This document shows, piece after piece, positions 18,175 through 26,876 of a stretch of 33,430 nucleotides of DNA; position 1 is the stretch's first letter; each line of letters opens with the position of its first letter. This DNA comes from an uncultured Veillonellaceae bacterium (GTDB lineage: Bacteria; Bacillota; Negativicutes; Selenomonadales; Selenomonadaceae): assembly GCA_945949525.1 (NCBI GenBank), contig CAMFES010000013.1, forward strand, positions 1-33,430, read 5' to 3'. A program made the translations under genes and the position numbers. The notes under the pieces are model-generated. The model searched no databases. It was not told where the DNA came from and worked only from the letters and a program-made list of their open reading frames with translations.

Positions 18175-19623
18175 TTGCTGTTTAATTCATTAGAATTTAT
18201 ATTTTTATATGTTCCTATCGTGGTGGTTGTATTTTTTATATTGGGAAGATACAAGGAAAAGAAATACGCTATTGGATGGCTTGTGTTTGCTTCTTTTTTC
18301 TTTTATGGTTGGTGGGATGTGCGATATGTGCCTTTGCTTTTTGCCTCAATTTGTTTTAATTATCTTGTGGGGAAACGGCTGGAATTGGCACAAAATAAAA
18401 AATTCTGGTTGTGGTTCGGTATTTTCATAAACGTATCTATGCTGGCATATTTTAAATACATGGATTTTTTTCTAGGGTCTGTCAATGCCGTGCTTGGAAT
18501 GAGTTATTTTGACTTGATGCACATCGTATTACCGCTGGGAATATCATTTTTTACATTTACTCAGACTGCATACTTAATTGATGTGTATAGAGGGGATACT
18601 AAAAATACATCTTTCATTGTGTATTGTGAATTTGTAACGATTTTTCCGCATCTGATTGCCGGACCGATTATAAGCCATAGAAAAATGATACCGCAATTTA
18701 TTGACGATGCCACATTTAGAGTGGATTATCGTAATATAGCTATGGGTCTAGGATTGTTTTCCATGGGCTTGTTTAAAAAGGCTGTTATTGCAGATAAGCT
18801 GGCAATTGTAGCAACGGATGTATTTTCAAATGCTTTAGGTATTGGCATGCTTGAGGCATGGATGGGGGCAATTGCGTATACGTTTCAATTGTATTTCGAT
18901 TTTTCAGGATACAGTGAAATGGCAATTGGATTAGGATTAATGTTAAATTTAAAATTGCCACAGAATTTTAATTCTCCATATAAAGCAACAAGCGTTATTG
19001 ATTTTTGGCGCAGATGGCATATCACTTTAAGTAGTTGGGTTAGGGAATATTTGTATATTCCACTAGGAGGAAATCGCCATGGTCAGTTTAGTAAACTAAG
19101 AAACCTGTTTGTGTCTATGGTTATAATTGGACTGTGGCATGGAGCTGGGTGGACATTTATTGTATGGGGAGCATTGCATGGCTTATTTTTGATGATAAAT
19201 CATCTATGGCGTAATTTTGAGTATCGGCTTCCTGTTGTAATGAGCTGGAGCATAACATTTGTATGTGTTGTTATTGGCTGGGTATTTTTTAGGGCTGATT
19301 CAATTGGAGATGCAGTACAGATAATTAACACAATGTTTGATATAAATAGTTTACATTTTCCATCTGGGGGAAAATGGGAGCAGTGGCTTTATTGGACAGG
19401 AGCTTCTTTTAGTGCATGGCAATATAAATGGTCTATGGCAAAGTGTGCGGTTTCGTTAATGGTGTTGTTAATATGTATAATTATTATGAGAAATCCATGT
19501 GAAATATACGTTAATATGGTTCCAAACAAAAAATGGATGTGCTTTATTAGCCTTATGTTTTTAGCTGGTATTTATTCTGTTTGTGCAATGGGAACAGGAG
19601 AGTTTTTATATTTTCAATTTTAA
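18175..19623 (+). CDS. MBOAT-family O-acyltransferase (AlgI/DltB type)
   Basis: 482-residue polytopic membrane protein with about ten hydrophobic segments. It matches AlgI/DltB-type MBOAT enzymes, which move acyl (usually acetyl) groups across the membrane for polysaccharide or teichoic acid modification. Diagnostic segments are ASFFFYGWWDVRYVPLL, IDFWRRWHITLSSWVREYLYIPLGG and GLWHGAGWTFIVWGALHG; the invariant active-site His is at about residue 322 and another conserved His at about 282. It starts with TTG at 18175, with AAGGAG 9 bases upstream; the nearer ATG leads to an immediate stop. The next gene encodes an SGNH-like protein, the usual partner that completes transfer to the polymer. The sequence is clearly AT-richer than the core genes, which suggests acquisition. 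The polymer acylated is not known. Confidence 0.92.
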   Translation: MLFNSLEFIFLYVPIVVVVFFILGRYKEKKYAIGWLVFASFFFYGWWDVRYVPLLFASICFNYLVGKRLELAQNKKFWLWFGIFINVSMLAYFKYMDFFLGSVNAVLGMSYFDLMHIVLPLGISFFTFTQTAYLIDVYRGDTKNTSFIVYCEFVTIFPHLIAGPIISHRKMIPQFIDDATFRVDYRNIAMGLGLFSMGLFKKAVIADKLAIVATDVFSNALGIGMLEAWMGAIAYTFQLYFDFSGYSEMAIGLGLMLNLKLPQNFNSPYKATSVIDFWRRWHITLSSWVREYLYIPLGGNRHGQFSKLRNLFVSMVIIGLWHGAGWTFIVWGALHGLFLMINHLWRNFEYRLPVVMSWSITFVCVVIGWVFFRADSIGDAVQIINTMFDINSLHFPSGGKWEQWLYWTGASFSAWQYKWSMAKCAVSLMVLLICIIIMRNPCEIYVNMVPNKKWMCFISLMFLAGIYSVCAMGTGEFLYFQF

Positions 19624-19635
19624 AGGATGAGTACA

Positions 19636-20772
19636 ATGAATGCTTGGAAGATATGGGTGCGCCGATGGTTGTTGATTAATATTGTTGCTGTATTTGGATT
19701 TTTTTCCATATCGACATTGATTTTGGGTGAGTTTAGAGAATTGTATAGTGATGATGAAATACTATCAGAATATGATGATATTTTGTTGGGAAGTGCGATT
19801 ACTGATAGCAGTCTGATAAAGTTTAAAGTTATAGAGCAGAAAAAGCCAAAGGTAGTAGCAATTGGTTCTTCACGTGTTATGCAATTTCGTTCTAATTATT
19901 TTATTGATAAGGATTTTTATACTATGGGAGGAACTGCTAGTTCTCTTATAGATGCAGAAAAAACATTTGCGAAAATTAGAAAAAGCTATACGCCGGAGGT
20001 TGTTATTTTAGGTGTAGATTTATGGTGGTTAAATCCGAATTTTTCCCATGCATCTCAATTGGAGCGCTTGGGTGAGATTAGAGAAAGCAAATATAAAAAG
20101 TATTTCCAGTTAGTAGAATTTATGAAAGATAATGCGGAAATGCGAAATATGTTATTTCATCTAGATGATATAAAAGAGATGGATATAGTGGGAAAAAGAA
20201 AAACTGTAGGTTTGAGTGCAGCGGCAAAATCAGAAGGATATCGTCTTGCAGATGGCAGTTATCAATATGGAAGTATGCTGACTGCCGATTTTAAAACTTC
20301 GGCAGAGCTGTTTAAGGACACCCATAAACGGCTAGACAATAGAAATAGCCGCTTTGAAGCCGCAGATGATATAGATTATGGGGAATTTGAAAGATTGAAG
20401 AAGCTTATCAGGGAGATGAAAGAGGCTGGGTGCCATGTAATAGTGTTTTTGCCACCATTTCCGGATGAAATTTACAGCAGAATGTCAAATCATGATGAGT
20501 GGCGATTTCTGCTGGCAAATTTTGAAAGAAGCGTAAAGGAATACTGTGCAGAAGAAAACATACAATTTTTTAATTTTAGCAATGTTTTATGGGTCGGGTC
20601 AAATGATGATGAATGTCTTGATGGATTTCATGGCAGTGAAATGACATACACTAAAATTGTCAGGTCTATGTTGTCAGACAAGATTTTTGCCAAATATGTG
20701 GATAGTGACTATTTAGATTATATTCTGGAGCATCCTGCAAACAGATTTCAGGCAATTCCATTGAATGAGTAA
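19636..20772 (+). CDS. SGNH-like membrane-anchored protein, partner of the MBOAT acyltransferase
   Basis: 378 residues. A single hydrophobic segment (about 10-30, RWLLINIVAVFGFFSISTLIL) would anchor it with the bulk outside the membrane. AIGSSRVMQF (about 75-84) looks like the SGNH block I nucleophile region, and LDGFHGSE near the C-terminus (Asp329, His332) fits the D-x-x-H catalytic block. Together with the MBOAT gene ending 12 bases upstream this matches AlgI-AlgX/DltB-DltD-like pairs, where the SGNH protein delivers or transfers the acyl group. The ATG at 19636 has AAGGA 8 bases upstream; another ATG at 19627 touches that site. It shares the AT-rich composition of the MBOAT gene. The assignment to SGNH rests on the motifs and context. 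Confidence 0.75.
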   Translation: MNAWKIWVRRWLLINIVAVFGFFSISTLILGEFRELYSDDEILSEYDDILLGSAITDSSLIKFKVIEQKKPKVVAIGSSRVMQFRSNYFIDKDFYTMGGTASSLIDAEKTFAKIRKSYTPEVVILGVDLWWLNPNFSHASQLERLGEIRESKYKKYFQLVEFMKDNAEMRNMLFHLDDIKEMDIVGKRKTVGLSAAAKSEGYRLADGSYQYGSMLTADFKTSAELFKDTHKRLDNRNSRFEAADDIDYGEFERLKKLIREMKEAGCHVIVFLPPFPDEIYSRMSNHDEWRFLLANFERSVKEYCAEENIQFFNFSNVLWVGSNDDECLDGFHGSEMTYTKIVRSMLSDKIFAKYVDSDYLDYILEHPANRFQAIPLNE

Positions 20773-20819
20773 AAAATGCGGCTCCGACATTGCTATAGGG
20801 CGTGATAAAAATATAGAAA

Positions 20820-20843
20820 ATAATACTAATAAATAAGTATTAT
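20820..20843. repeat. 8-bp perfect inverted repeat upstream of the GGDEF promoter
   Basis: ATAATACT and AGTATTAT flank the 8-base centre AATAAATA and end 6 bases before the -35 of the diguanylate cyclase promoter. No T-run follows, so a regulator site is more likely than a terminator of the SGNH gene. Confidence 0.5.
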
Positions 20844-20849
20844 CTATTA

Positions 20850-20878
20850 TTGAAACATACATCTAAACGTGGTATACT
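20850..20878 (+). promoter_or_regulatory. Promoter of the diguanylate cyclase gene
   Basis: TTGAAA (20850-20855), 17-base spacer, TATACT (20873-20878). Start of transcription is expected near 20885, giving a leader of about 87 bases. Confidence 0.75.
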
Positions 20879-20886
20879 CTACTCGG

Positions 20887-20940
20887 ATGGGGGAAATGTA
20901 CCACTATATCCTGTCCAAAAAGCGTGATAGCATGGCGTAA
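20887..20940 (+). CDS. Possible 17-residue leader peptide at the extreme 5' end of the GGDEF transcript
   Basis: An ATG at 20887, within a few bases of the predicted transcription start, opens 17 codons (MGEMYHYILSKKRDSMA) ending in TAA at 20938-20940. If real it would be translated leaderless or nearly so, and end 32 bases before the main ATG. Nothing but position supports it. Confidence 0.2.
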   Translation: MGEMYHYILSKKRDSMA

Positions 20941-20971
20941 TCAAAACCAGGGGTTGAGGGGGATGGAGGCC

Positions 20972-22618
20972 ATGTGGAGAAAGACACATGCCAATGACAA
21001 CAGACAGATTTTTATTGCCGTATTGGTATGCCTCATAATGATTGCAAGTGGGTTTGGGGCCGACAGGCTGATAGATGATATTCTGGCAGCTCGCAGCTTT
21101 GATGTGCCGGAAAGCGTTGTTTTTGCAGATGCCGCGCCTATCAGGTGGGTGGTGCATGCCTTTGGCATTTTGCAGATAATGCTTTGCGGGGCGTATCTTT
21201 GCTACCTGTTTTACCGAAGCAGGAAGAGGAGCAGGGAGTATCATGTTGTCATTGACCAGAGCAAGTTTGCCTACAATATCCAGCAGCTGTTGTTTGGCGC
21301 CTACAAGGAGCCATACTGCATTACTGTTGCCATGCACATGCTGTCTGAATACACGGGAGCCAGTATAACGGTGTTTTCCCGCATGAAAAATAACAAGGTA
21401 AGCAGGGTGTACTGCTGGCCGATGCAGGAAAGTGAGATGCTGGAGAAGCTGGATACGGGAAGGTGTCCAAAGGATATCTGGCAGAAGCTTGTGGATGGCA
21501 AGGCAGTGGTGCTGGAGGCTGACGAGGTCGAGCAGCGCAGGCTGATAGGGGAGTTCTCCCCTGAAAATAAGCTTTCCATTGACAATATGGTAATTGCGCC
21601 TGTCATCAAGGGGGATACCGGGATATTGGGAACCCTTTCCCTGATAAATGTCAAAAATCCATCAAAATATGTGGATTTGATGAAAACTATTTCGGACAGC
21701 ATGCTACTGTCAGTCCAGAATGTGGAGGCCTACAGCATCATCAAAAAGATGGGAACCATAGATGAGCTGACGGGGCTGAAGAATCGCAATGCCTATCAGC
21801 AGGCGGTGATGGAGTATGAGGGAAACGGCAGCGGACTGTGCTGTATTTACATTGATGCCAATGGCCTGCATGACCTGAACAACACCCTGGGCCATGAGGC
21901 GGGTGACAGGATGCTGGCAAGGGTCGCTGACACGCTGAAGGACAGCTTCGGCCTGAGTGATGCCTATCGTATCGGCGGCGATGAGTTTGTGATACTGACA
22001 AAGCTTTTGGATGCAAGGGAGGCAGAGGTCAGGGTGGCAGCTGCCAAGGCACAGCTGGAGGCCATGGAGTACCATATCTCGGCAGGCTGGTCGATTTGCG
22101 CGGATGGCAATTTTTTGCAGCGTACCATTAAGGAGGCAGAAAAGGCCATGTATGCTGACAAGGAGCGCTATTACCGTGAAAATGGCAAGGAGAAAAAGAA
22201 CCGCCAGATGAACCATCAGCTGGAGGATATAATGGCAGAAAAGCGGGACAGGGACAGCTTCCTGCGGATTATCGCCACCCGTTTCATGGGTGTGTATGCG
22301 GTCAACCTGAATACGGATGATACCAGGATTATTTATCGGCCTGATTATTTTGCAAAATGCCTGGAAATGCACGATTATCGCTTCCGCAATGCCATCAGGG
22401 AGTACATAAAGCTCTATGTGGCAGAGGAAAGCAAGGGGCAGATGGCTCTTGTCTTTGATTATCCCCAGATAGAAAAACGTTTGGAGGAAAACACCTATAT
22501 TGAGTTTACCTATCTGAAGCTGAACGGGGTTGTGGTGCGCATACGCATCTTTAAGGCGGAGGATTATTCAGAGCAGCACAAAAATACCCTGTGGATATTT
22601 GAGCAGATTACCGGTTGA
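20972..22618 (+). CDS. Membrane-bound diguanylate cyclase (GAF-like and GGDEF domains)
   Basis: About 548 residues from the chosen ATG. Two membrane segments (about 14-33 and 58-82) enclose a short external loop. They are followed by a GAF-like sensor region (about 100-250, ending in the helix NVEAYSIIKKM), the GGDEF domain (about 262-400, opening DELTGLKNRNAY), and a PAS-like C-terminal region of about 110 residues (FMGVYAVNLNTDDTRIIYR). The active-site motif RIGGDEF is intact, so it should make cyclic di-GMP from GTP. The inhibitory RxxD site is absent: Gly sits where the Arg should be, before SDAYRIGGDEF, so product inhibition is unlikely. The ATG at 20972 has GAGGGGG 9 bases upstream; ATG 20963 or GTG 20924 are alternatives. 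It has its own promoter and terminator. Confidence 0.92.
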   Translation: MWRKTHANDNRQIFIAVLVCLIMIASGFGADRLIDDILAARSFDVPESVVFADAAPIRWVVHAFGILQIMLCGAYLCYLFYRSRKRSREYHVVIDQSKFAYNIQQLLFGAYKEPYCITVAMHMLSEYTGASITVFSRMKNNKVSRVYCWPMQESEMLEKLDTGRCPKDIWQKLVDGKAVVLEADEVEQRRLIGEFSPENKLSIDNMVIAPVIKGDTGILGTLSLINVKNPSKYVDLMKTISDSMLLSVQNVEAYSIIKKMGTIDELTGLKNRNAYQQAVMEYEGNGSGLCCIYIDANGLHDLNNTLGHEAGDRMLARVADTLKDSFGLSDAYRIGGDEFVILTKLLDAREAEVRVAAAKAQLEAMEYHISAGWSICADGNFLQRTIKEAEKAMYADKERYYRENGKEKKNRQMNHQLEDIMAEKRDRDSFLRIIATRFMGVYAVNLNTDDTRIIYRPDYFAKCLEMHDYRFRNAIREYIKLYVAEESKGQMALVFDYPQIEKRLEENTYIEFTYLKLNGVVVRIRIFKAEDYSEQHKNTLWIFEQITG

Positions 22619-22650
22619 TGTCTGCTGAATTGAATAGCTTTGGTCATTTG

Positions 22651-22691
22651 TGGACTGCTGTATTATAATATTGATATGGCAGTCCATTTTT
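22651..22691 (+). terminator. Terminator after the diguanylate cyclase gene
   Basis: TGGACTGC (22651-22658) pairs exactly with GCAGTCCA (22679-22686), followed by TTTTT. The 20-base centre is A/T-rich. Confidence 0.75.
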
Positions 22692-22721
22692 GCAGCCTTT
22701 GAAAAAACATCAGAAAACATA

Positions 22722-22750
22722 TTGAAAATTATTATCAATTATGCTATATT
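22722..22750 (+). promoter_or_regulatory. Promoter with overlapping Fur box 1 (22723-22737)
   Basis: TTGAAA (22722-22727), 17-base spacer, TATATT (22745-22750). The 15-mer TGAAAATTATTATCA at 22723-22737 matches the Fur 7-1-7 consensus TGATAATNATTATCA with one mismatch and covers the -35 and part of the spacer. Iron-loaded Fur bound here would block polymerase, so the downstream DUF3793-flavodoxin pair should be switched on in low iron. Confidence 0.8.
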
Positions 22751-22762
22751 ATTTTTTACAAA

Positions 22763-22777
22763 TGATAATAATATTCA
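22763..22777 (+). promoter_or_regulatory. Fur box 2, downstream of the transcription start
   Basis: TGATAATAATATTCA has a perfect left half (TGATAAT) and two mismatches in the right half of the Fur consensus. It lies about 40 bases from box 1, on the other side of the -10, so the promoter is bracketed. It ends 3 bases before the ribosome binding site GAGAGG. Confidence 0.65.
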
Positions 22778-22794
22778 GTTGAGAGGTGAAAGGG

Positions 22795-23385
22795 ATGGAC
22801 AGGAGACAGTTTGACCAGCTGCTGGCGCTGCATTGTGCGCCGACCCTGGCCGGTCTGAAGGCGGCCAGCATGGTAGCCCTGCCGGGCAGGAGCATGGAGG
22901 AGCTGAGGGATTTTTTCAGGGTGTACGAGCAGTGCTTTGCCTGCAAGGGACTGAAGGTAATGGAGCTTAGGCAGCAGAAGGCGCATGTGCTGCTCCTTAT
23001 ATACCGACCTGTGGTGCTGCAGAGGCTTTTGCGGCGCAAAACGGCAAAGGATATCCTGGCAATGTGCGGCTATCCGCCGGAGGCTGCGCTGGAGGAGCTG
23101 CTGAGCCACCTGAAGAGGCGCATGGAGCAGAAGCTGATGGAGCATGGCGTCAGGAACGGCTTTCCTCATGAGATTGGCCTGTTTCTTGGCTATCCGCCCC
23201 ACGATGTGAAGGGGTTCATCCAGCATGGCGGGAGGAATTTCCGCCAGTGCGGCTTCTGGAAGGTATATGATAATGAAAAGGCTGTCCTGCACCTGTTTCA
23301 CTGCTATGCTGTCTGCACCAAGAGGGTTTATGACAGCCTGCAGGAGGGCGTGAGCCTGCAATCCATGATTTGCAGTGCAGCCTGA
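22795..23385 (+). CDS. DUF3793 family protein
   Basis: 196 residues. The C-terminal half has the family core NGFPHEIGLFLGYPPHDVKGFIQHGG followed by CGFWKVYDNEKAVLHLFHCY (about 120-175), and the N-terminal half contains further cysteines (CAPTLAGLKAA, EQCFACKGLKV). DUF3793 proteins occur in anaerobic Firmicutes, commonly beside a flavodoxin and under iron control; no biochemical function is known to me. The ATG at 22795 is supported by GAGAGG 8 bases upstream; a GTG nine bases earlier overlaps it. It is cotranscribed with the flavodoxin 40 bases downstream. Role in iron limitation is inferred from the two Fur boxes. Confidence 0.88.
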   Translation: MDRRQFDQLLALHCAPTLAGLKAASMVALPGRSMEELRDFFRVYEQCFACKGLKVMELRQQKAHVLLLIYRPVVLQRLLRRKTAKDILAMCGYPPEAALEELLSHLKRRMEQKLMEHGVRNGFPHEIGLFLGYPPHDVKGFIQHGGRNFRQCGFWKVYDNEKAVLHLFHCYAVCTKRVYDSLQEGVSLQSMICSAA

Positions 23386-23425
23386 TGATAAATAAATAGC
23401 TATATTTAGCAGGAGGAAAGAAAAT

Positions 23426-23857
23426 ATGAAGCTAGCAGTTGTATATTGGAGCGGTACGGGCAATACGGAGATGATGGCAAAGGCCATGGTTGAGGGGGCA
23501 AAGGTAGCCGGGGCAGAGGTGGAGCTTTTGACGCCGGAGGAATTTCCTGCGTCAAAGCTGGAAAATTTTGATGCCCTGCTTCTGGGCTGTCCGGCCATGG
23601 GCAACGAGGTGCTGGAGGAGGCTGAATTTGAGCCGATGTTTACGGCGCTGGAAAAAAAGCTTGAGGGTGTACCGGTAGGTCTTTTTGGCTCCTACGGCTG
23701 GGGAAGCGGCGAGTGGATGGAGGACTGGCAGGCACGCTGCAAGGATCACGGTGCAAAGGTTTTTGGCACAGGGGTAATCGTCAACAATACTCCGGATGAT
23801 GAGGCATTGGTTCAGTGCAGGGATTTTGCTGGCAGCTTTGTCAGGGAAAACAGCTGA
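23426..23857 (+). CDS. Flavodoxin
   Basis: 143 residues, standard short-chain flavodoxin length. The FMN phosphate loop is SGTGNTE (residues 9-15), the isoalloxazine loop lies near LLLGCPAMGNE (about 51-61), and GSYGWGSGEWM (about 88-98) completes the FMN site. Flavodoxin is a soluble one-electron carrier that replaces ferredoxin when iron is scarce, which suits the Fur-controlled promoter of this operon. AGGAGG lies 9 bases before the ATG. Confidence 0.95.
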   Translation: MKLAVVYWSGTGNTEMMAKAMVEGAKVAGAEVELLTPEEFPASKLENFDALLLGCPAMGNEVLEEAEFEPMFTALEKKLEGVPVGLFGSYGWGSGEWMEDWQARCKDHGAKVFGTGVIVNNTPDDEALVQCRDFAGSFVRENS

Positions 23858-23911
23858 TATAAAACATAATTTTATTTTTAGCATATAAGAGGATTTTTTC
23901 TTCGCGCGTCG

Positions 23912-23962
23912 AATATCACAGTAGACGGCATGTTATGAGGCCGCCTGCTGTGATATTTTTTT
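23912..23962 (+). terminator. Strong terminator after the flavodoxin gene
   Basis: An 18-bp stem (starting AATATCACAG, two G-U type mismatches) with a 10-base loop ATGTTATGAG runs into seven T residues. It closes the Fur-controlled operon. Confidence 0.9.
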
Positions 23963-23987
23963 GTATAGAGATAAAAGGCGATGAACG

Positions 23988-26870
23988 GTGATGGAGAAAA
24001 GATGCCGATGTATAAATACGAGCTGGCCGGGGGATGCTGTGCGCCTCTTTACCGGGCTTGTGCTGTGGGTGCTGTGCCTGACGGCGCTGCTGCCCTCTAC
24101 GGCTTTGTCGGCGGAGGATGACGGCAGCGTGGGCAAACTAAACGCAAGCAGCTACCAGCAGAAGGTGGTACGTGTAGCGTACTATCCGGAGGTAAATTGG
24201 CAGGAGGGTGCGGAGGAGGGCCGCGTCAAAAAGGGCTACTGCTATGAGTATTATCAGCGACTGGCTCCCTATGCCCACTGGAGATATGAGTATGTGTATG
24301 GTTCGTTCCCGGAGCTGTATGAAAGGTTTCTCCGGGGCGAGGTGGACGTTTTTGCCGGACTGTCCAAGACGGATGGGCGCATAGGCAGCTTTTTATATCC
24401 TGACCTGCCCATGGGACAGTCGGGGTATATTTTCCTCAAGCGCAGCTCGGACAGCTCCATTACGGAGGATCCGACTTCCTTTAACGGCAAGCGGCTGGGA
24501 ACGGTGTCAGGAATCGTGGAAAGCAGCCTGCGGCAGTTTGTGAAGCAGCAGCATATCGTGGCCGAGGTTCTGGCTTATGATGATACGGATGCAGCTGTGG
24601 CCGCACTGCAGAAGGGGACTGTGGATGCTGTGCTGGGAGAAACCAGTGCCGAGGCTATTACCAACTACGGGCTGGAATCCTTTGTCAGCGGCGGTGCCAA
24701 GGAATTTTATCTCTGTGTGACGGCGGGCAGGGAGGATTTGCTGCAGGATCTGAACAGGGCGCAGGAGGAGCTGCGTCAGGCCATGCCGTTTTTGACGAAG
24801 CAGCTGAGCGACAAATATTTCCGGCGATCCAATATCACTGCGACCCTGACAGCAGGAGAAAAGAGGTGGGTGGCCGGGCATCAGACCCTGCGGGTGGGGG
24901 TACTGGAAGGCTACATGCCTTTTTCCGGTGTGGACAAGCATGGGATGGTGACAGGCATCGTCAAGGATATTGTGCCGGAGATGATTAAGCTGCTGGGGCT
25001 GGGCGGCAAGCTGAATGTTGTCTACAAGAGCTATGGAAATTTTGCAGCCATGGCGGACGGGCTGCACAGGGGAGAGGTAGATACTATCTTTCCTGTGTTT
25101 AACGATATGTGGGTGGCCGAGCAGTACGGACTGGCCGGTTCGGCAGATGTGACCAGCGTCAGCTCTGATTTTGTCTACGCCGGTGAGTATACCAAGGAAA
25201 AGGAAGACAGGATTGCCGTAGTGCGGGGGAATTATATGCAGCTGGCGGCCAGCCGCTCCATATATCCGGAGGCTAAGATTATTTTTTATGATACGGTGGA
25301 GGGCTGCCTGGATGCCGTCAAATACGGCGGCGTAGGCGGAACCCTCATTAATGGCATGCGTACCTATCCCCTGCTGCGCCAGGGCAGATACAAGATGCTG
25401 AACGCCTCACCTACGTCGTCTATTTCCATGCTGGGCTTTGGTGTAGCCAGCGGCTCGGCAGACCTTTTGAACCTTCTGAACCGCGGTGTGAGCGTTCTGG
25501 AGGAAGACTACATCATGCTGAACATCCGCAACTATGAGCAGGAGATGTATGAGTATACCCTGGCGGATTTTTTCATGGAATACCAGTATCTGGTGATTTT
25601 TGTCATGGGCCTGATTGCCCTGTTGTCCATGACGGTTGCCTTTATGTACATTCGGGCGGCCAGGCTGGAAAAAAAGAATCACGCTGCCTTGCAGAAAGCA
25701 TTGGAACAGGCTGAGGAAGGCAGTCGTGCCAAAACTAATTTTCTTTTTAATATGTCTCATGACATCCGCACGCCTATGAATGCCATTCTTGGCTTTACGG
25801 AGCTGCTGAAAAAGAACAGGGAAAAGCCGGAGCTGGTGGATGATTATGTGGAGAAGATACAGTCCTCCGGGGATTTTCTGCTGAGCCTTATCAACAATGT
25901 ACTGGAGATGGCGCGGATTGAAAGCGGGCAGGAAACGTTGACGGAGGAAGCTGCCAGCCTGCATGAGCTGGTGGATGACATCAGGGCGGTCTTCGAGGCA
26001 AGTCTTAGGGCAAAGAGCCTGACACTGCATACATCAGTCCTGGTGGAGCATGATGAGAATTATCTGGACACCACCAAGGTAAGGCAGATTTTTTTGAACC
26101 TTGTGAGCAATGCCATCAAGTACACACCGGATGGGGGAGAAATATGGCTGGAGATACGGGAGCTGGATTCTGACGGGTGTGGCCGCGACAAATTTATGAT
26201 TGTGGTACGGGATACCGGCATAGGCATGTCGGAGGATTACCTGCCTCACATCTTTGATGAGTTTTCGCGGGCAAGGAATACCACCGAATCAAAGATTATC
26301 GGCACAGGCCTGGGGATGCCGATTGTGAAAAAGCTGGTTGAGCTGATGGGGGGCACAATCTCCGTGGACAGCGCTCCGGGCAAGGGTTCCGCCTTTACCA
26401 TAGTAATCTATTTCAGGGCGGCTGCCGGAGATATGCATGAAAAAAAGGACGGCGCTCAGGAGCTGGGAGCTGACATCAGGGGCAGCAGGATTCTGGTGGC
26501 GGAAGACAATGACCTGAATGCCGAGATTGCGTCAGCTCTTTTGTCGGAGCTGGGCTGTCAGGTGGAAAGGGCCTGCGATGGCGCCGAATGTGTGGAGATG
26601 CTGAACCAGGCGGAGGCAGGATACTATGATCTGATTCTCATGGATGTGCAGATGCCGAACATGAACGGCCTGCAGGCCACGAAGGCAATCCGCGGCATGG
26701 CGGATGCCCGGAAGGCGGCGATTCCTATTATTGCCATGACCGCCAATGCCTTTGAGGAGGACAGGAGGCTGTGCCTGCAGGCGGGCATGAATGACCATCT
26801 GGCCAAGCCTATTGATGTGCATGGGATGGTGAAGCTGATGGCCGGATACATTGAAAAGCCCAATGACTGA
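23988..26870 (+). CDS. Hybrid sensor histidine kinase with two periplasmic solute-binding-like domains (BvgS/EvgS-like)
   Basis: 960 residues. A signal anchor (about 19-41) precedes two tandem SBP_bac_3-like sensor domains (about 58-280, starting VVRVAYYPEVNWQ, and 298-520, starting LRVGVLEGYMPFSG). A membrane helix (533-555), a short coiled linker, HisKA with the phospho-acceptor His591 in NMSHDIRTPMNAI, HATPase_c (N708, DTGIG 742-746, GTGLG 772-776) and a C-terminal receiver domain (acidic pocket AEDND, phospho-acceptor Asp886 in LILMDVQMP, Lys940) follow. No HPt domain is attached and no response regulator or transcription factor lies nearby, so the output partner must be elsewhere. GTG at 23988 is chosen because AAAAGG is 9 bases upstream; ATG 23991 is possible. 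The ligand is probably a small amino-acid-like compound by analogy. Confidence 0.93.
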   Translation: MMEKRCRCINTSWPGDAVRLFTGLVLWVLCLTALLPSTALSAEDDGSVGKLNASSYQQKVVRVAYYPEVNWQEGAEEGRVKKGYCYEYYQRLAPYAHWRYEYVYGSFPELYERFLRGEVDVFAGLSKTDGRIGSFLYPDLPMGQSGYIFLKRSSDSSITEDPTSFNGKRLGTVSGIVESSLRQFVKQQHIVAEVLAYDDTDAAVAALQKGTVDAVLGETSAEAITNYGLESFVSGGAKEFYLCVTAGREDLLQDLNRAQEELRQAMPFLTKQLSDKYFRRSNITATLTAGEKRWVAGHQTLRVGVLEGYMPFSGVDKHGMVTGIVKDIVPEMIKLLGLGGKLNVVYKSYGNFAAMADGLHRGEVDTIFPVFNDMWVAEQYGLAGSADVTSVSSDFVYAGEYTKEKEDRIAVVRGNYMQLAASRSIYPEAKIIFYDTVEGCLDAVKYGGVGGTLINGMRTYPLLRQGRYKMLNASPTSSISMLGFGVASGSADLLNLLNRGVSVLEEDYIMLNIRNYEQEMYEYTLADFFMEYQYLVIFVMGLIALLSMTVAFMYIRAARLEKKNHAALQKALEQAEEGSRAKTNFLFNMSHDIRTPMNAILGFTELLKKNREKPELVDDYVEKIQSSGDFLLSLINNVLEMARIESGQETLTEEAASLHELVDDIRAVFEASLRAKSLTLHTSVLVEHDENYLDTTKVRQIFLNLVSNAIKYTPDGGEIWLEIRELDSDGCGRDKFMIVVRDTGIGMSEDYLPHIFDEFSRARNTTESKIIGTGLGMPIVKKLVELMGGTISVDSAPGKGSAFTIVIYFRAAAGDMHEKKDGAQELGADIRGSRILVAEDNDLNAEIASALLSELGCQVERACDGAECVEMLNQAEAGYYDLILMDVQMPNMNGLQATKAIRGMADARKAAIPIIAMTANAFEEDRRLCLQAGMNDHLAKPIDVHGMVKLMAGYIEKPND

Positions 26871-26876
26871 TTTCGA

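Noticed and set aside
23981-23990. ATG at 23981 as start of the histidine kinase
   Set aside because: It is in another reading frame and only 2 bases from the AAAAGG site.
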